Below, piece by piece: positions 1-9,879 of a DNA stretch of 34,651 nt. Numbering within the stretch: the first letter of the stretch is position 1; every line of letters begins with the position of its first letter. The notes beneath the pieces are model-generated. The model searched no databases. It saw only the letters and a list, made by a program, of their open reading frames with translations, and was not told the origin of the DNA. A program made the translations under genes and the position numbers. This DNA is from Nitrosomonas sp. (GTDB lineage Bacteria > Pseudomonadota > Gammaproteobacteria > Burkholderiales > Nitrosomonadaceae), in NCBI GenBank assembly GCA_023257295.1, contig JALRCN010000222.1:1-34651 (forward strand). The letters are read 5' to 3'.

Positions 1-58
1 AGAACGTTACGCGCTTTGGGCGTAGCATTCTAAGCAATTACCAAAACATTGCTGTTAA

Positions 59-93
59 ATACACCAAGAATCTTAGATTCTTGGTGTATTTTT
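59..93. terminator. Rho-independent terminator-like hairpin at the end of the upstream (out of window) unit
   Basis: ATACACCAAGAATCT-T-AGATTCTTGGTGTAT, a perfect 15-bp inverted repeat followed by TTTTATTG. Confidence 0.75.
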
Positions 94-413
94 ATTGATA
101 GCGGATAAAACCGGTTATGGCCTACTTTTTCGATCGGCACATTCAAAAATATTTGCTAACGAAAGTGGCATGTTCTATAGTTCGGGAGCTGTCTTCGGAG
201 CTCATTCAAAAATAAAATGTTTTAGGGACTTGAATAAGTTCATCGATTGTAAACCCCGTCTTGCACAGTTAATCGCTTTCATCGCAGGCACGGTCTCCGA
301 TAAAATAAACTGAATTTATTTTTGTCATTGTCGTCTCATAAGAGTTTTATGCTAATAGCAGCAGATCGTCTGAATCATTAATTCGCTTTTGAAGTACTTT
401 TGGAGGTTAACTC

Positions 414-1532
414 ATGGGTGTTCCCTTACGTCAACAGATTGCAGTTGGCACCTATTTAATCACGCAGAAAATAAAAGGGGTTAAAAAATACCCCCTCGTG
501 CTCATGCTGGAACCTTTGTTCCGTTGCAATCTGGCCTGCGCCGGTTGCGGAAAAATCGCGCATCCGGAAGATGTGCTGGATCAACGCCTATCGTATGAGG
601 AATGCATGCAAGCCGTAGACGAATGCGGCGCTCCGATGGTATCGATCCCGGGCGGTGAGCCGCTGCTGCATAAAGAAATGCCGCGAATCGTCGAAGGCAT
701 TATCAAACGTAAAAAATATGTATATCTGTGTACCAATGCGCTGCTGTTAAAGAAGCGGATCGACGATTATACGCCGTCGCCTTATTTGACCTTTTCGATC
801 CATTTGGACGGCATGAAAGAACGCCATGACGCTTCCGTATGTCAGGAAGGCGTATTCGACCGCGCCGTGGAAGCGATAAAAATCGCCTTGGAAAGGGGTT
901 TTAGAGTCACGGTAAACTGTACGCTGTTTCAAGGCGAAACCCCGGAAGACGTTGCCGAGTTTCTCGACTATGCGATGGAATTGGGCGTTGAAGCGGCCAC
1001 CATCGCACCGGGATTCAGTTATGAGAAAGCTCCGCAACAGGACGTTTTCATCAAAAGCCAGGATACCAAAACTTTGTTCCGTGGCATTTTTGAATTGGGC
1101 AAAAAACTGAAACGGAAATGGCGCTTGAATCACTCCGCGCTGTATTTGGATTATCTGGCCGGAAATCAAAATTATAAATGCACGCCATGGGGTAATCCAA
1201 CCCGCAACGTATTTGGATGGCAGAAACCTTGTTATTTGTTATCCGACGAAGGATATGCAAAAACCTTCAAGGAATTGCTCGACGATACGCCATGGGACAA
1301 ATACGGCACCGAAAACAATCCGAAATGCGCACAATGCATGGCGCACTGCGGTTACGAGGCTACGGCGGTGGAAGACACGTTGCAACACCCTTGGAAAGCA
1401 TTGATTGCTTCGTTGCAAGGCCCTAAGACAACCGGCCCTATGGTCGAGGAACCGGCTCCAAAATGGGCAGCGGGGGCAAATAGCGCCGCGAAAAAACTCG
1501 CAGAAATACCGGTATCGGTTATCGATAAATAA
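414..1532 (+). CDS. hpnH: Hopanoid biosynthesis radical SAM protein HpnH (adenosylhopane synthase family)
   Basis: 372 aa; radical SAM cluster motif CNLACAGC; HpnH-like N-terminus MGVPLRQQIAVGTYLITQKIKGVKKYPLVLMLEPLFRCNLACAGCGKI; TTTTGGAGG SD upstream of ATG. Confidence 0.93.
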   Translation: MGVPLRQQIAVGTYLITQKIKGVKKYPLVLMLEPLFRCNLACAGCGKIAHPEDVLDQRLSYEECMQAVDECGAPMVSIPGGEPLLHKEMPRIVEGIIKRKKYVYLCTNALLLKKRIDDYTPSPYLTFSIHLDGMKERHDASVCQEGVFDRAVEAIKIALERGFRVTVNCTLFQGETPEDVAEFLDYAMELGVEAATIAPGFSYEKAPQQDVFIKSQDTKTLFRGIFELGKKLKRKWRLNHSALYLDYLAGNQNYKCTPWGNPTRNVFGWQKPCYLLSDEGYAKTFKELLDDTPWDKYGTENNPKCAQCMAHCGYEATAVEDTLQHPWKALIASLQGPKTTGPMVEEPAPKWAAGANSAAKKLAEIPVSVIDK

Positions 1533-1581
1533 AAACCAGCATTGATGCCGATGCTATGAATTTATAGTAACCAGGGACAAT

Positions 1582-2709
1582 ATGGCATTGGTATCCGTTC
1601 TTTCCATTTTTGGCGCACTTTGCTGGTGGTGTCTCGTTTTGTTTCCCTGGCGCCCGTGGAGTACGGACGAACATATCGAGACGCAGGAATACCATGCCAG
1701 TGACGAAAGACTCCAGGATATTACCGTTCTGATCCCGGCACGCAACGAAGGTGCTTATATCGGACGCACACTCAGCGGCGTCAAAGCACAAAGCGAGCAT
1801 ATTCAAATGATCGTCATCGACGATCAATCGACCGATGACACCGCAGAACAAGCGGAGCGGTTTGACGCAACCGTCATCTCCGGCACCGCGCCGCCCGTCG
1901 GCTGGAGCGGCAAATTGTGGGCGCTGGAGCAAGGATTGGGCGAAGTAAAAACACCGTATGTTTTGTTGTTGGACGCCGACATCGAGTTGACGCCGGGAAT
2001 CGTATCCGAGTTGCTGCGAAAAGCGCATCAAGAAAATCTGATGATGGTATCGCTGATGGCGCAACCGCCGATGGAAAATTTTATCGAGTGCTTGCTAATG
2101 CCGGCGTTCATTTTCTTTTTCAAGTTACTGTATCCTTTTGCTTTGGTAAGCAAAGCGGAATCCTGTATGGCTGCCGCAGCAGGAGGATGCATTCTGGTGC
2201 AAACGCAAGCACTGCGCTCCGCCGGTGCTTTTGCTTGTTTGCACGATGCGCTGATCGACGATTGCACGCTGGCGGCACATATCAAACGCGCCGGAAACCG
2301 CATCTTTCTTGGCTTAAGCCATTCCGCACGCAGTCATCGCGGCTATCATGAATTGAAGCCAATTTGGGAAATGGTAGCCCGTACCGCATTTACCCAGTTA
2401 AAATACTCACCCTGGTTACTTGCTGCTTGCACGCTGATTATGATCGCGATGTTTTGGCTGGCGCCGTTTGCATTTTTGCTGTCGCAATCCCCGGAGCTTC
2501 ATCTCATCGGCACATTGGCATGGATAGCAATGTTTTCCACGTATTTACCCACTTTAACTTATTACCAGCGCTCACCGCTGTGGGGATTTGCCCTGCCGGT
2601 TATAGGCACGCTATATCTTGCCATGACATGGACATCCGCAATACGGTATTGGCGCGGAGAGCGCGCAAGCTGGAAAGATCGTCGCTATGAAAGTAAAACA
2701 AATCATTAA
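1582..2709 (+). CDS. hpnB: Hopene-associated glycosyltransferase HpnB (GT2 family)
   Basis: 375 aa; GT2-type motifs (VLIPARNEGAYIGRTL, DDQSTDDTAE, LLDADIEL) with C-terminal TM segments; located between hpnH and hpnM. Confidence 0.82.
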   Translation: MALVSVLSIFGALCWWCLVLFPWRPWSTDEHIETQEYHASDERLQDITVLIPARNEGAYIGRTLSGVKAQSEHIQMIVIDDQSTDDTAEQAERFDATVISGTAPPVGWSGKLWALEQGLGEVKTPYVLLLDADIELTPGIVSELLRKAHQENLMMVSLMAQPPMENFIECLLMPAFIFFFKLLYPFALVSKAESCMAAAAGGCILVQTQALRSAGAFACLHDALIDDCTLAAHIKRAGNRIFLGLSHSARSHRGYHELKPIWEMVARTAFTQLKYSPWLLAACTLIMIAMFWLAPFAFLLSQSPELHLIGTLAWIAMFSTYLPTLTYYQRSPLWGFALPVIGTLYLAMTWTSAIRYWRGERASWKDRRYESKTNH

Positions 2710-3325
2710 ATTATTAATCGCTTGCTTCATCGCAGCACTGCTACTCCCCATTTCCTCAGCATTCGGCTCGCCCAATGCAAAATCCGAAAGCCCGGAAGCG
2801 GTAGTTCACAAACTGCAGAATGGTCTGCTGCACGTCATGCAAGAGGGTCAAAAATCGGGCTACGACGGTCGCTATCAATACCTGGAATCCATCATCGATC
2901 AATCGCACGACATTGACATGATCATTAAAACGATTTTAGGCGCCACGTATTGGATGCAACTGGATAAAACACAGCAGGATCAACTGGTCGCCACTTTCCG
3001 GCAACTCACCATTGCGACTTATGCTTCGCAATTTACGGCCCACGACGGAGAGGCGTTTAAAATCGTCGAGCAACGCGAACTGCCGCGCGAACAAGCGCTG
3101 ATACGGAGTCAATTAATCACCCAATCGGACAGCGGCACGGTCAACTTCGATTATGTTTTGCACCAAAACGACGGGCACTGGCTGATTGTCAACATTCTGT
3201 TTGACGGTGTCAGCGATCTGGCGATCAAGCGCGGAGAATACCGGGCCATCATGCAAAAGGATGGCTATCAGGCCCTGATCGATAAATTGAAAGAGAAAAT
3301 CGCGCTAACCCGTCAAAACCCCTGA
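2687..3325 (+). CDS. hpnM: Hopanoid-associated MlaC/Ttg2D-like protein HpnM
   Basis: 212 aa; signal-peptide-like N-terminus; MlaC-type periplasmic body; overlaps the 3' end of hpnB by 23 nt; directly upstream of hpnN. Confidence 0.82.
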   Translation: MKVKQIIKLLIACFIAALLLPISSAFGSPNAKSESPEAVVHKLQNGLLHVMQEGQKSGYDGRYQYLESIIDQSHDIDMIIKTILGATYWMQLDKTQQDQLVATFRQLTIATYASQFTAHDGEAFKIVEQRELPREQALIRSQLITQSDSGTVNFDYVLHQNDGHWLIVNILFDGVSDLAIKRGEYRAIMQKDGYQALIDKLKEKIALTRQNP

Positions 3326-3360
3326 TGAAAAACTTTCCGTCATTGCAGGCTTGCTGACAC

Positions 3361-6012
3361 GTGCCTCATTCGCAGCATAAGAGCGGCAATTTGTTTGCCC
3401 GTTGGTCCGATTTCTCGTACCGCAACGCGATATGGATCATTCCGCTCATCTTACTTTTCACCTCGTTAGGTACGGTTTATACCGCCAACAACCTTGGTGT
3501 GCATACCGATACGACCGATATGCTTTCCGAAGAGGTGCCGTTTCGCGCTAACCATATCCGCTACCGGCAATCGTTCCCGCAGCACGAAGATACATTGGTA
3601 CTGGTTCTGAACGCGCCGACGCCCGAGCAATCCCATCATGCGGCCAAGCGCTTCACCCAATTTCTACACAATGACCCCGCGCAATTTTCCAGCATTTACT
3701 TTTTAACCGGGGAGCCTTTTTTTGAAAAAGGCGGCTTGCTGTTTAAAGATACAGCGGAACTGGAGCGAATTGCGGATCATTTATCGGCCGCGCAGCCGAT
3801 GATTGTCCGTATCGCTGAAAGCCCAACGCTCTATACCTTTGCATCGGTTCTAACGGAAGCTGTGGAAGAACTGCGTAAAGGACGCAAATTGGAATTGGAA
3901 CAAGTTTTCGACGGCGTCGGCGCAACCTTGAACGCGCGGCTTCAAGGTCAGTCTCGCCCATTGTCGTGGCAAGCGCTATTGGGTGGCGAAGCGCAAAAAG
4001 ATACCTATCTGGAAATAATCAGTGTGCAACCGGCACTGGACTATTCGCAAATTTTTGCTGCAGAACAACCGATCAATGCCATTCGCTTCGCCGCTCAGGA
4101 AATGGGTTTTTCCGAGCATGCGGCCAAAACGCTGCGCATTACCGGAGAAGTCGCCCTGGCGCACGATGAGCTCGATAGCGCCATGCATGGCGCGCAAGAT
4201 GCCGGGATACTGGCTCTGGTCATGGTTGCCGTCGTTTTGCTGCTGGCATTCCGCTCCGTGGGTGCCATCGTTACCGTCATTTTGAGTCTGATTATCGGCT
4301 TATTATTGACAGCCGCGTTTGCCACCGTTGCCGTAGGGCATTTGAATTTGATTTCGATCGCGTTCGCGGTGCTCTATATCGGCTTGGGCGTCGACTACGC
4401 CATCCATTTCATCCTGCGGCTGGAAGAAACCCGAACATCCGGGGAATCCATTTCAAGCGCGTTGCATAAAGCGGGAGGCGATATCGGGCAATCGCTGCTC
4501 ATTTGCGCACTCACTACCGCAATCGGTTTCTATGCCTTTATGCCAACCACTTATCGCGGCGTTGCGGAACTCGGCGTAATATCCGGCTCCGGCATGCTGA
4601 TCAGTTTCCTGATCACGATGACGTTGCTGCCCGCAATGCAGCGAATCTTTCCGACACGGATAAAATCGCCGTCGGTATCGAATCGATCGAACCGTTCGTT
4701 GCTCGACCTGCCGCACCGTGCCGCAAAATGGGTTTACGGCATGACCGTCGTAGCGATACTGGTATCCGCCATGGCGCTGCCGCATATCCGCTTTGACTAT
4801 AACCTGCTCAATCTGAACAATCCGCACGCGGAATCGATCACCACCTTCCAGGAATTGCTGAAGAGCCCCGAAGAATCGCCGTGGTATATCAATATCCTGA
4901 CGGACGATGCGCAGCGGATCGAGCAAACATCTCAGCTTTTAAGAAAATTGCCGGAAGTGGATAAAGTCGTCAGCATTCTCGATTTGGTGCCGGAAAATCA
5001 GGAAGAAAAAATCCTCCTGATTGAGGAAATGGCCATGGTACTCGGCCCGATTTCTTTCTCAACGACTGCATTCCAGATTTCCGATTATTATACGGTCCCG
5101 GAACAACGCGCCGCACTGCAGAAACTGGCCACAACGCTGGATCGCTTTATGACAGAGCAACCCGCGCACAGCAGCAACGCTTCGGCACGCAAATTACATC
5201 GGTCGCTGACAAATCTGCTGGCACATCTGGAAACGCAGCAACACGGAAAAGATCATTTCCTGCGAACAACCGGCCACGATTTACTGAACCTGCTGCCGGA
5301 TTCCATTCAGCGACTGCAATTGGCATTGAGCGCCGAGCCCTTTGCGCAAGGGGATTTGCCAGCTTCGGTCAATGAACTGTGGCACAGCCATGATAATTTT
5401 TACCGCATCGCGGTTTATCCGAAAGAAAATATCAACGATAACGATGCACTGCGCCGTTTTGTCCGCTCGGTGCAAACCATCGCGCCGGACGCGACCGGCG
5501 TACCGGTGATCAGCCTAGAAGCGGGGGAAGCGGTGGTGGATGCCTTCATTCACGCATTTTCTCTGGCACTGATCGGCGTCATCCTGACAATCTGGATCAT
5601 GCTCAGAAGCTTTGCATCCACGATACTGGCGCTGGTACCGCTATTGCTGGCGGCGCTATTCACCGGCGCAGGCACGGTACTATTCGATTTGCCGTTTAAT
5701 TTCGCCAACATCATTGCGCTGCCGCTGCTGCTGGGCATCGGCATCGACAGCAGCCTGCACATGGTCCACCGCAGCCGCAACAGCGGTGAAACGCACGACA
5801 ATCTACTGCACACCAGCACCGCACGCGCCATTTTCTACAGCGCATTGACAACATTGGTAGGCTTCGGCAGCCTGATGTTCTCCACCCACCAAGGTACCGC
5901 CAGCATGGGACTGCTGCTCACCATCGGCTTATTCTTGACGTTGGTTTGCGTGCTGATTATTTTACCGGCGTTGTTGCAATCGTTTGGCGACAAACAAGAA
6001 ACCGCTTCCTGA
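3361..6012 (+). CDS. hpnN: Hopanoid-associated RND/MMPL transporter HpnN
   Basis: 883 aa; two blocks of TM helices typical of the RND superfamily (ALVMVAVVLLLAFRSVGAIVTVILSLIIGLL; GLGVDYAIHFILRLEE; LLGIGIDSSLHMVHRSR); GTG start with no strong SD. Confidence 0.85.
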   Translation: MPHSQHKSGNLFARWSDFSYRNAIWIIPLILLFTSLGTVYTANNLGVHTDTTDMLSEEVPFRANHIRYRQSFPQHEDTLVLVLNAPTPEQSHHAAKRFTQFLHNDPAQFSSIYFLTGEPFFEKGGLLFKDTAELERIADHLSAAQPMIVRIAESPTLYTFASVLTEAVEELRKGRKLELEQVFDGVGATLNARLQGQSRPLSWQALLGGEAQKDTYLEIISVQPALDYSQIFAAEQPINAIRFAAQEMGFSEHAAKTLRITGEVALAHDELDSAMHGAQDAGILALVMVAVVLLLAFRSVGAIVTVILSLIIGLLLTAAFATVAVGHLNLISIAFAVLYIGLGVDYAIHFILRLEETRTSGESISSALHKAGGDIGQSLLICALTTAIGFYAFMPTTYRGVAELGVISGSGMLISFLITMTLLPAMQRIFPTRIKSPSVSNRSNRSLLDLPHRAAKWVYGMTVVAILVSAMALPHIRFDYNLLNLNNPHAESITTFQELLKSPEESPWYINILTDDAQRIEQTSQLLRKLPEVDKVVSILDLVPENQEEKILLIEEMAMVLGPISFSTTAFQISDYYTVPEQRAALQKLATTLDRFMTEQPAHSSNASARKLHRSLTNLLAHLETQQHGKDHFLRTTGHDLLNLLPDSIQRLQLALSAEPFAQGDLPASVNELWHSHDNFYRIAVYPKENINDNDALRRFVRSVQTIAPDATGVPVISLEAGEAVVDAFIHAFSLALIGVILTIWIMLRSFASTILALVPLLLAALFTGAGTVLFDLPFNFANIIALPLLLGIGIDSSLHMVHRSRNSGETHDNLLHTSTARAIFYSALTTLVGFGSLMFSTHQGTASMGLLLTIGLFLTLVCVLIILPALLQSFGDKQETAS

Positions 6013-6016
6013 TCGC

Positions 6017-7276
6017 CTACTCGGCATTGCGCATCAGCGCCGCCGCAAAAAAACCATCCGTTTGATGCAATTTAGGTGTCAGTTGCAGAAACTCGCCGGT
6101 ATCCAGCGGAATTTTTTGCTGCGCCAGCAAATCGGCGCAATTTAATACGCTGAATTGCGGATGGGTCGCCAGAAAGCCTTCGATGATTTGTTGATTTTCT
6201 TCCGGCAGAAAACTGCACGTCGCATATACCAAGCGTCCGCCCGGTTTCAGTAACCCGGCGGCGGCGGCAAGGATCGCCGCTTGTTTTGCTTTGAGTTCTT
6301 CGATGCTCTGCGGCGATTGACGCCATTTCAGATCCGGGTTGCGGCGCAATGTGCCGAGGCCGCTGCACGGCGCATCGACCAGCACGCGGTCGATTTTTCC
6401 ATTGAGTCGCTTGATTTTGAGGTCATTCTCATTGTCGATGCGCTGCACATGCAGATTCGACAAGCCGGAGCGCTTGAAGCGCGGCTTCAGATTGCTCAGC
6501 CTTTTTTCGGAAACATCGAATGCATAGAGCCGTCCTTTCGAATTCATCAACGCACCGAGCAGTAACGATTTTCCGCCCGCACCGGCGCAGAAATCGACCA
6601 CCATCTCACCGCGCTTGGGCGCGAGCAAATACCCAAGCAGTTGACTGCCTTCGTCTTGCACTTCGATTTGCCCGGATAAAAACAGCGCATGCCGGTTGAC
6701 GGCAGGTTTACCGCTGAGCCGGATACCACACGGAGAATAGGGTGTGGCTTGCGCTTCGATTCCATCTTGCTTGAATGTTTCGAGCACTTGTTCCCGTTTC
6801 GCCAATACCGTGTTGACCCGCAAATCCAGTGGCGCAGATTTTTGCAATGAAACGCCCAGATTGATAATCGCGCCATCGTTCATGAATGCGTGTAATTTTT
6901 CCACCAACCATTCGGGAAATTCCGCTTGAATCGATACCGGCGCAGCATCTGCCTTGATGGCCTTGATTTCCGATAGCCATTTGATTTCCGATTCGCTGAC
7001 CAGCGCCTCCAATTCGCGCAAATTCATACCTTGAAATTTGACCAGATACGCCAGTACCAAGGTGCGCGGCGTCGTTTGTTTTGCTAGGCTTTCGAGAAAA
7101 AAACGATGGCGCAGGATACCGAAAACCGTTTCGGCGACCAGCGCACGATCTTGTGCGCCAAGCATCGGATTGTCCTGGAAGTGACGCCGCAAAATGGCAT
7201 CGGCAGGATAACTTAACGGAAGCACGATACGCATGGCAACGATCACAGCTTCCAGTTGTGCAAAAGATAAACGCAT
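6017..7276 (-). CDS. RsmB/NOP-family class I SAM-dependent rRNA m5C methyltransferase
   Basis: 419 aa; VVDFCAGAGGKSLLLGALM SAM motif, VLVDAPCSGLGTLRRNPDLKW and YATCSFLPEENQ (catalytic PC and TC cysteines). Confidence 0.88.
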   Translation of the reverse strand: MRLSFAQLEAVIVAMRIVLPLSYPADAILRRHFQDNPMLGAQDRALVAETVFGILRHRFFLESLAKQTTPRTLVLAYLVKFQGMNLRELEALVSESEIKWLSEIKAIKADAAPVSIQAEFPEWLVEKLHAFMNDGAIINLGVSLQKSAPLDLRVNTVLAKREQVLETFKQDGIEAQATPYSPCGIRLSGKPAVNRHALFLSGQIEVQDEGSQLLGYLLAPKRGEMVVDFCAGAGGKSLLLGALMNSKGRLYAFDVSEKRLSNLKPRFKRSGLSNLHVQRIDNENDLKIKRLNGKIDRVLVDAPCSGLGTLRRNPDLKWRQSPQSIEELKAKQAAILAAAAGLLKPGGRLVYATCSFLPEENQQIIEGFLATHPQFSVLNCADLLAQQKIPLDTGEFLQLTPKLHQTDGFFAAALMRNAE

Positions 7277-7286
7277 TTTAGGTATG

Positions 7287-8018
7287 TTATTGTGGGTGGG
7301 ATTGCCGTTCGGCTTTGTACACGATATTGATGCCGGTTACCATTTTTTCAATCTCGCGGCCATTTTCCTCGATCGACATGATACGAACGGGAATCATATG
7401 ATTGTTCAACGCCAACCAGATTTTTCGCTTTAATTTGGAGTTTTTTTCCTCAACGCGAGTCAACACGATTGTTTTCATTTCTCCAATCGGTGTAGTTAGC
7501 AATTCTTCAGTGATTTTGTATTGCGATAGTTGCAAGTCGCGGCCATTGGTAACATATCGCTCAACGTGATGCTTTGGCAATGTCGCAAACATATAGTTAT
7601 ACGACAAGCTCAAACGATCCAGCGTTCCATGCGGCAATCTTTCTTGCAATTGATGGCCTCTATGATTCAATGTGATGATATGGCTCTTCCAATCGAATTC
7701 GGCAAGGCTGGGGCCTTTCTTGCCGCGTTTCTCATACGCCCGCGAGGGCTTTAACCCATGTTCCGTAATAACGCCTTCGCTATGACGCACAATACTATTG
7801 GGCTCCAGTAGCTTGTAGATGCCCGTCGCCCGGGCCACGCTGTCGATGCGGTAACGAAGCTCGTCTTCGCTATGATTGATTTCCAGCACTTCGGTGATTT
7901 CGCCTTCCCCGATATCGGTGGACACGACATAATTGATTTCAATACGGGATGGAATATCCGTTGCCCAAACAGAAAAACCGGGCAACCACAATAAAAGAAT
8001 AACCAGCAACAACCTCAT
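7287..8018 (-). CDS. DUF3108-like exported protein
   Basis: 243 aa; N-terminal signal peptide (MRLLLVILLLWLPGFSVWA); beta-rich DUF3108-like body; start overlaps purN stop (ATGA). Confidence 0.7.
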   Translation of the reverse strand: MRLLLVILLLWLPGFSVWATDIPSRIEINYVVSTDIGEGEITEVLEINHSEDELRYRIDSVARATGIYKLLEPNSIVRHSEGVITEHGLKPSRAYEKRGKKGPSLAEFDWKSHIITLNHRGHQLQERLPHGTLDRLSLSYNYMFATLPKHHVERYVTNGRDLQLSQYKITEELLTTPIGEMKTIVLTRVEEKNSKLKRKIWLALNNHMIPVRIMSIEENGREIEKMVTGINIVYKAERQSHPQ

Positions 8019-8653
8019 CCGGTCATTCCCGGCGAAAACAGCGTCGTTTCATCGGCACGGGTACCGGTCACTTCGACCCGATTTGCAACCAATTTGATGC
8101 GATCCTCCATGAACCAACGCACAGCTTGCGGATAAATGCGATGCTCTTGCTGCAACACGCGTGCCGCCAGCGTTTCCTCGGTATCGTCCGGCAATACGGA
8201 AATCGCCGCTTGCGCGACGATCGGACCGTGATCGAGCTGCGGCGTCACAAAATGGACCGTGCAGCCATGAATCTTGACGCCTTCCTGCAATGCCCGCGCA
8301 TGTGTTCCCAATCCGGGAAATGCGGGTAGTAAAGAAGGGTGAATATTCAATAGCCGGTTCCGATAGCGCTGCACAAAAGAGTCGCTAAGGATGCGCATGA
8401 ATCCGGCCAATGCGATCAATTTAGGCTGGCACGCATCGATGCGCTCGGCCAGCGCATTATCGAAAGACTGGCGCTCGGAAAAACCGCGATGATCCAGTGC
8501 GATGGTTGTTACTCCATATTGTTTGGCAATTTCCAGTCCGACTGCCTGCGGATCGTTGCTAATTACGGTAATACGATCGATCCGGTGTCGTGCTTCCAAC
8601 AGCGCTTGCATGTTACTGCCGCGACCGGAAATCAGAATGACCAGTGATTGCAT
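8015..8653 (-). CDS. purN: Phosphoribosylglycinamide formyltransferase
   Basis: MQSLVILISGRGSNMQALLEA...; HPSLLPAFPGLGTHARALQEGVKIHGCTVHFV. The supplied ORF to 8815 is over-extended; start placed at ATG 8651-8653. Confidence 0.93.
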   Translation of the reverse strand: MQSLVILISGRGSNMQALLEARHRIDRITVISNDPQAVGLEIAKQYGVTTIALDHRGFSERQSFDNALAERIDACQPKLIALAGFMRILSDSFVQRYRNRLLNIHPSLLPAFPGLGTHARALQEGVKIHGCTVHFVTPQLDHGPIVAQAAISVLPDDTEETLAARVLQQEHRIYPQAVRWFMEDRIKLVANRVEVTGTRADETTLFSPGMTG

Positions 8654-8670
8654 ATTGTTGTGAGTATACG

Positions 8671-9729
8671 CTACACCACAACCGTTGCTGCTTGATCGGA
8701 TTGGCGCGGCTTGATTTCGCCGATTGTCCACACCGTTTCGCCTGCGGCATGCAAACAGCCCAGCGCAGTATCCGCATGCTCGGGCGCAATCACAATCGCT
8801 ATGCCGATGCCGCAATTGAACACCCGCGCCATTTCAGAATCCGCTACATTGCCTTGTTGCTGCAACCAATGGAACAGCGGTGGCATCCGCCATGCGCGCT
8901 TTTGTAGAACAGCCATCAAAGTATCCGGCAAAATACGCGGCACATTCTCCACCAATCCGCCGCCGGTGATATGCGCCAAACCTTTAACCGGTATTTGCTG
9001 CATCAATTGCAGCACCGGTTTAACGTAAATCCGTGTCGGCGCCATGATCAGATCGGTTAATGTTTTACCGTCCAAATTTCCGGATAGATCGATGCGATTT
9101 TGCTCGATGATCTTGCGGATCAGCGAATAGCCGTTGGAATGCGCACCGCTCGATGCAAGCCCCAGCACGACATCGCCCGGCTGTATCGCGGCACCGCTGA
9201 TGATTTGATCTTTCTCCACCATACCGACGGCAAACCCCGCCAGATCGTACTCTCCGTGCGGATACATACCCGGCATCTCCGCCGTTTCACCGCCGATCAA
9301 CGCACATCCGGCCAATTCGCATCCTCTGGCGACGCCGCCGATCACTGCGGTTGCGGTCTCAACATCCAGTTTTCCGCAGGCGAAGTAATCCAGAAAAAAC
9401 AGCGGTTCTGCGCCTTGCACCAAAATATCGTTGACACTCATCGCGACCAGATCGATCCCGATGGTGTCGTGCCGATTCAACTGGAACGCCAATTTCAGCT
9501 TGGTACCGACGCCATCGGTACCGGAAACCAGAACAGGATTGCGGTATTTCTTGGAAACTTCAAATAACGCGCCAAAACCGCCGATGCCGGTCAATACTTC
9601 GGGGCGCAATGTACGCTTGGCAAGCGGCTTGATGTTTTCGACCAGCCGGTCGCCGGCATCGATATCGACCCCGGCATCGCGGTAAGACAATTGATTTGCA
9701 GCAGGATGGTTACAATCGGATGAAGTCAA
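8671..9729 (-). CDS. purM: Phosphoribosylformylglycinamidine cyclo-ligase
   Basis: 352 aa; [76 protein letters not shown]. Confidence 0.96.
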   Translation of the reverse strand: MTSSDCNHPAANQLSYRDAGVDIDAGDRLVENIKPLAKRTLRPEVLTGIGGFGALFEVSKKYRNPVLVSGTDGVGTKLKLAFQLNRHDTIGIDLVAMSVNDILVQGAEPLFFLDYFACGKLDVETATAVIGGVARGCELAGCALIGGETAEMPGMYPHGEYDLAGFAVGMVEKDQIISGAAIQPGDVVLGLASSGAHSNGYSLIRKIIEQNRIDLSGNLDGKTLTDLIMAPTRIYVKPVLQLMQQIPVKGLAHITGGGLVENVPRILPDTLMAVLQKRAWRMPPLFHWLQQQGNVADSEMARVFNCGIGIAIVIAPEHADTALGCLHAAGETVWTIGEIKPRQSDQAATVVV

Positions 9730-9777
9730 GGTGAGTTTCTCACGCAGTTGCAGGATATATTTTGTTTGAAACTCGGA

Positions 9778-9831
9778 TTTTACCGAAAGTTGGGTTGCCG
9801 GTGTTGCCGGTCAATCCAACTTTCGGTAAAA
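9778..9831. repeat. Long inverted repeat with a tandem 9-bp duplication in its loop (ftsZ-purM intergenic)
   Basis: TTTTACCGAAAGTTGG (9778-9793) / CCAACTTTCGGTAAAA (9816-9831), perfect 16 bp; loop holds GTTGCCGGT x2 (9794-9802, 9803-9811). Confidence 0.85.
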
Positions 9832-9879
9832 AACTAAAGTCGCCTTGCCATTTCCCGGTAACAAGGCGGTTTTAGTTTT
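9830..9879 (-). terminator. Probable ftsZ transcription terminator
   Basis: On - strand AAAACTAAAACCGCCTTG-N14-CAAGGCGACTTTAGTTTT followed by TTTACC; lies 10 nt past the ftsZ stop. Confidence 0.75.

Noticed and set aside
95-313. 72-aa + strand ORF upstream of hpnH
   Set aside because: TTG start directly after a terminator hairpin, no SD, no recognisable protein family; likely non-coding.
1519-2064. 181-aa - strand ORF
   Set aside because: Antisense to hpnB; composition and lack of a recognisable family argue against coding.
4453-4926. 157-aa - strand ORF
   Set aside because: Antisense shadow of hpnN.
8654-8815. N-terminal extension of the purN ORF
   Set aside because: Overlaps the 3' end of purM out of frame; Cys/Arg-rich non-native sequence. 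The known PurN start motif begins at the Met at 8653.
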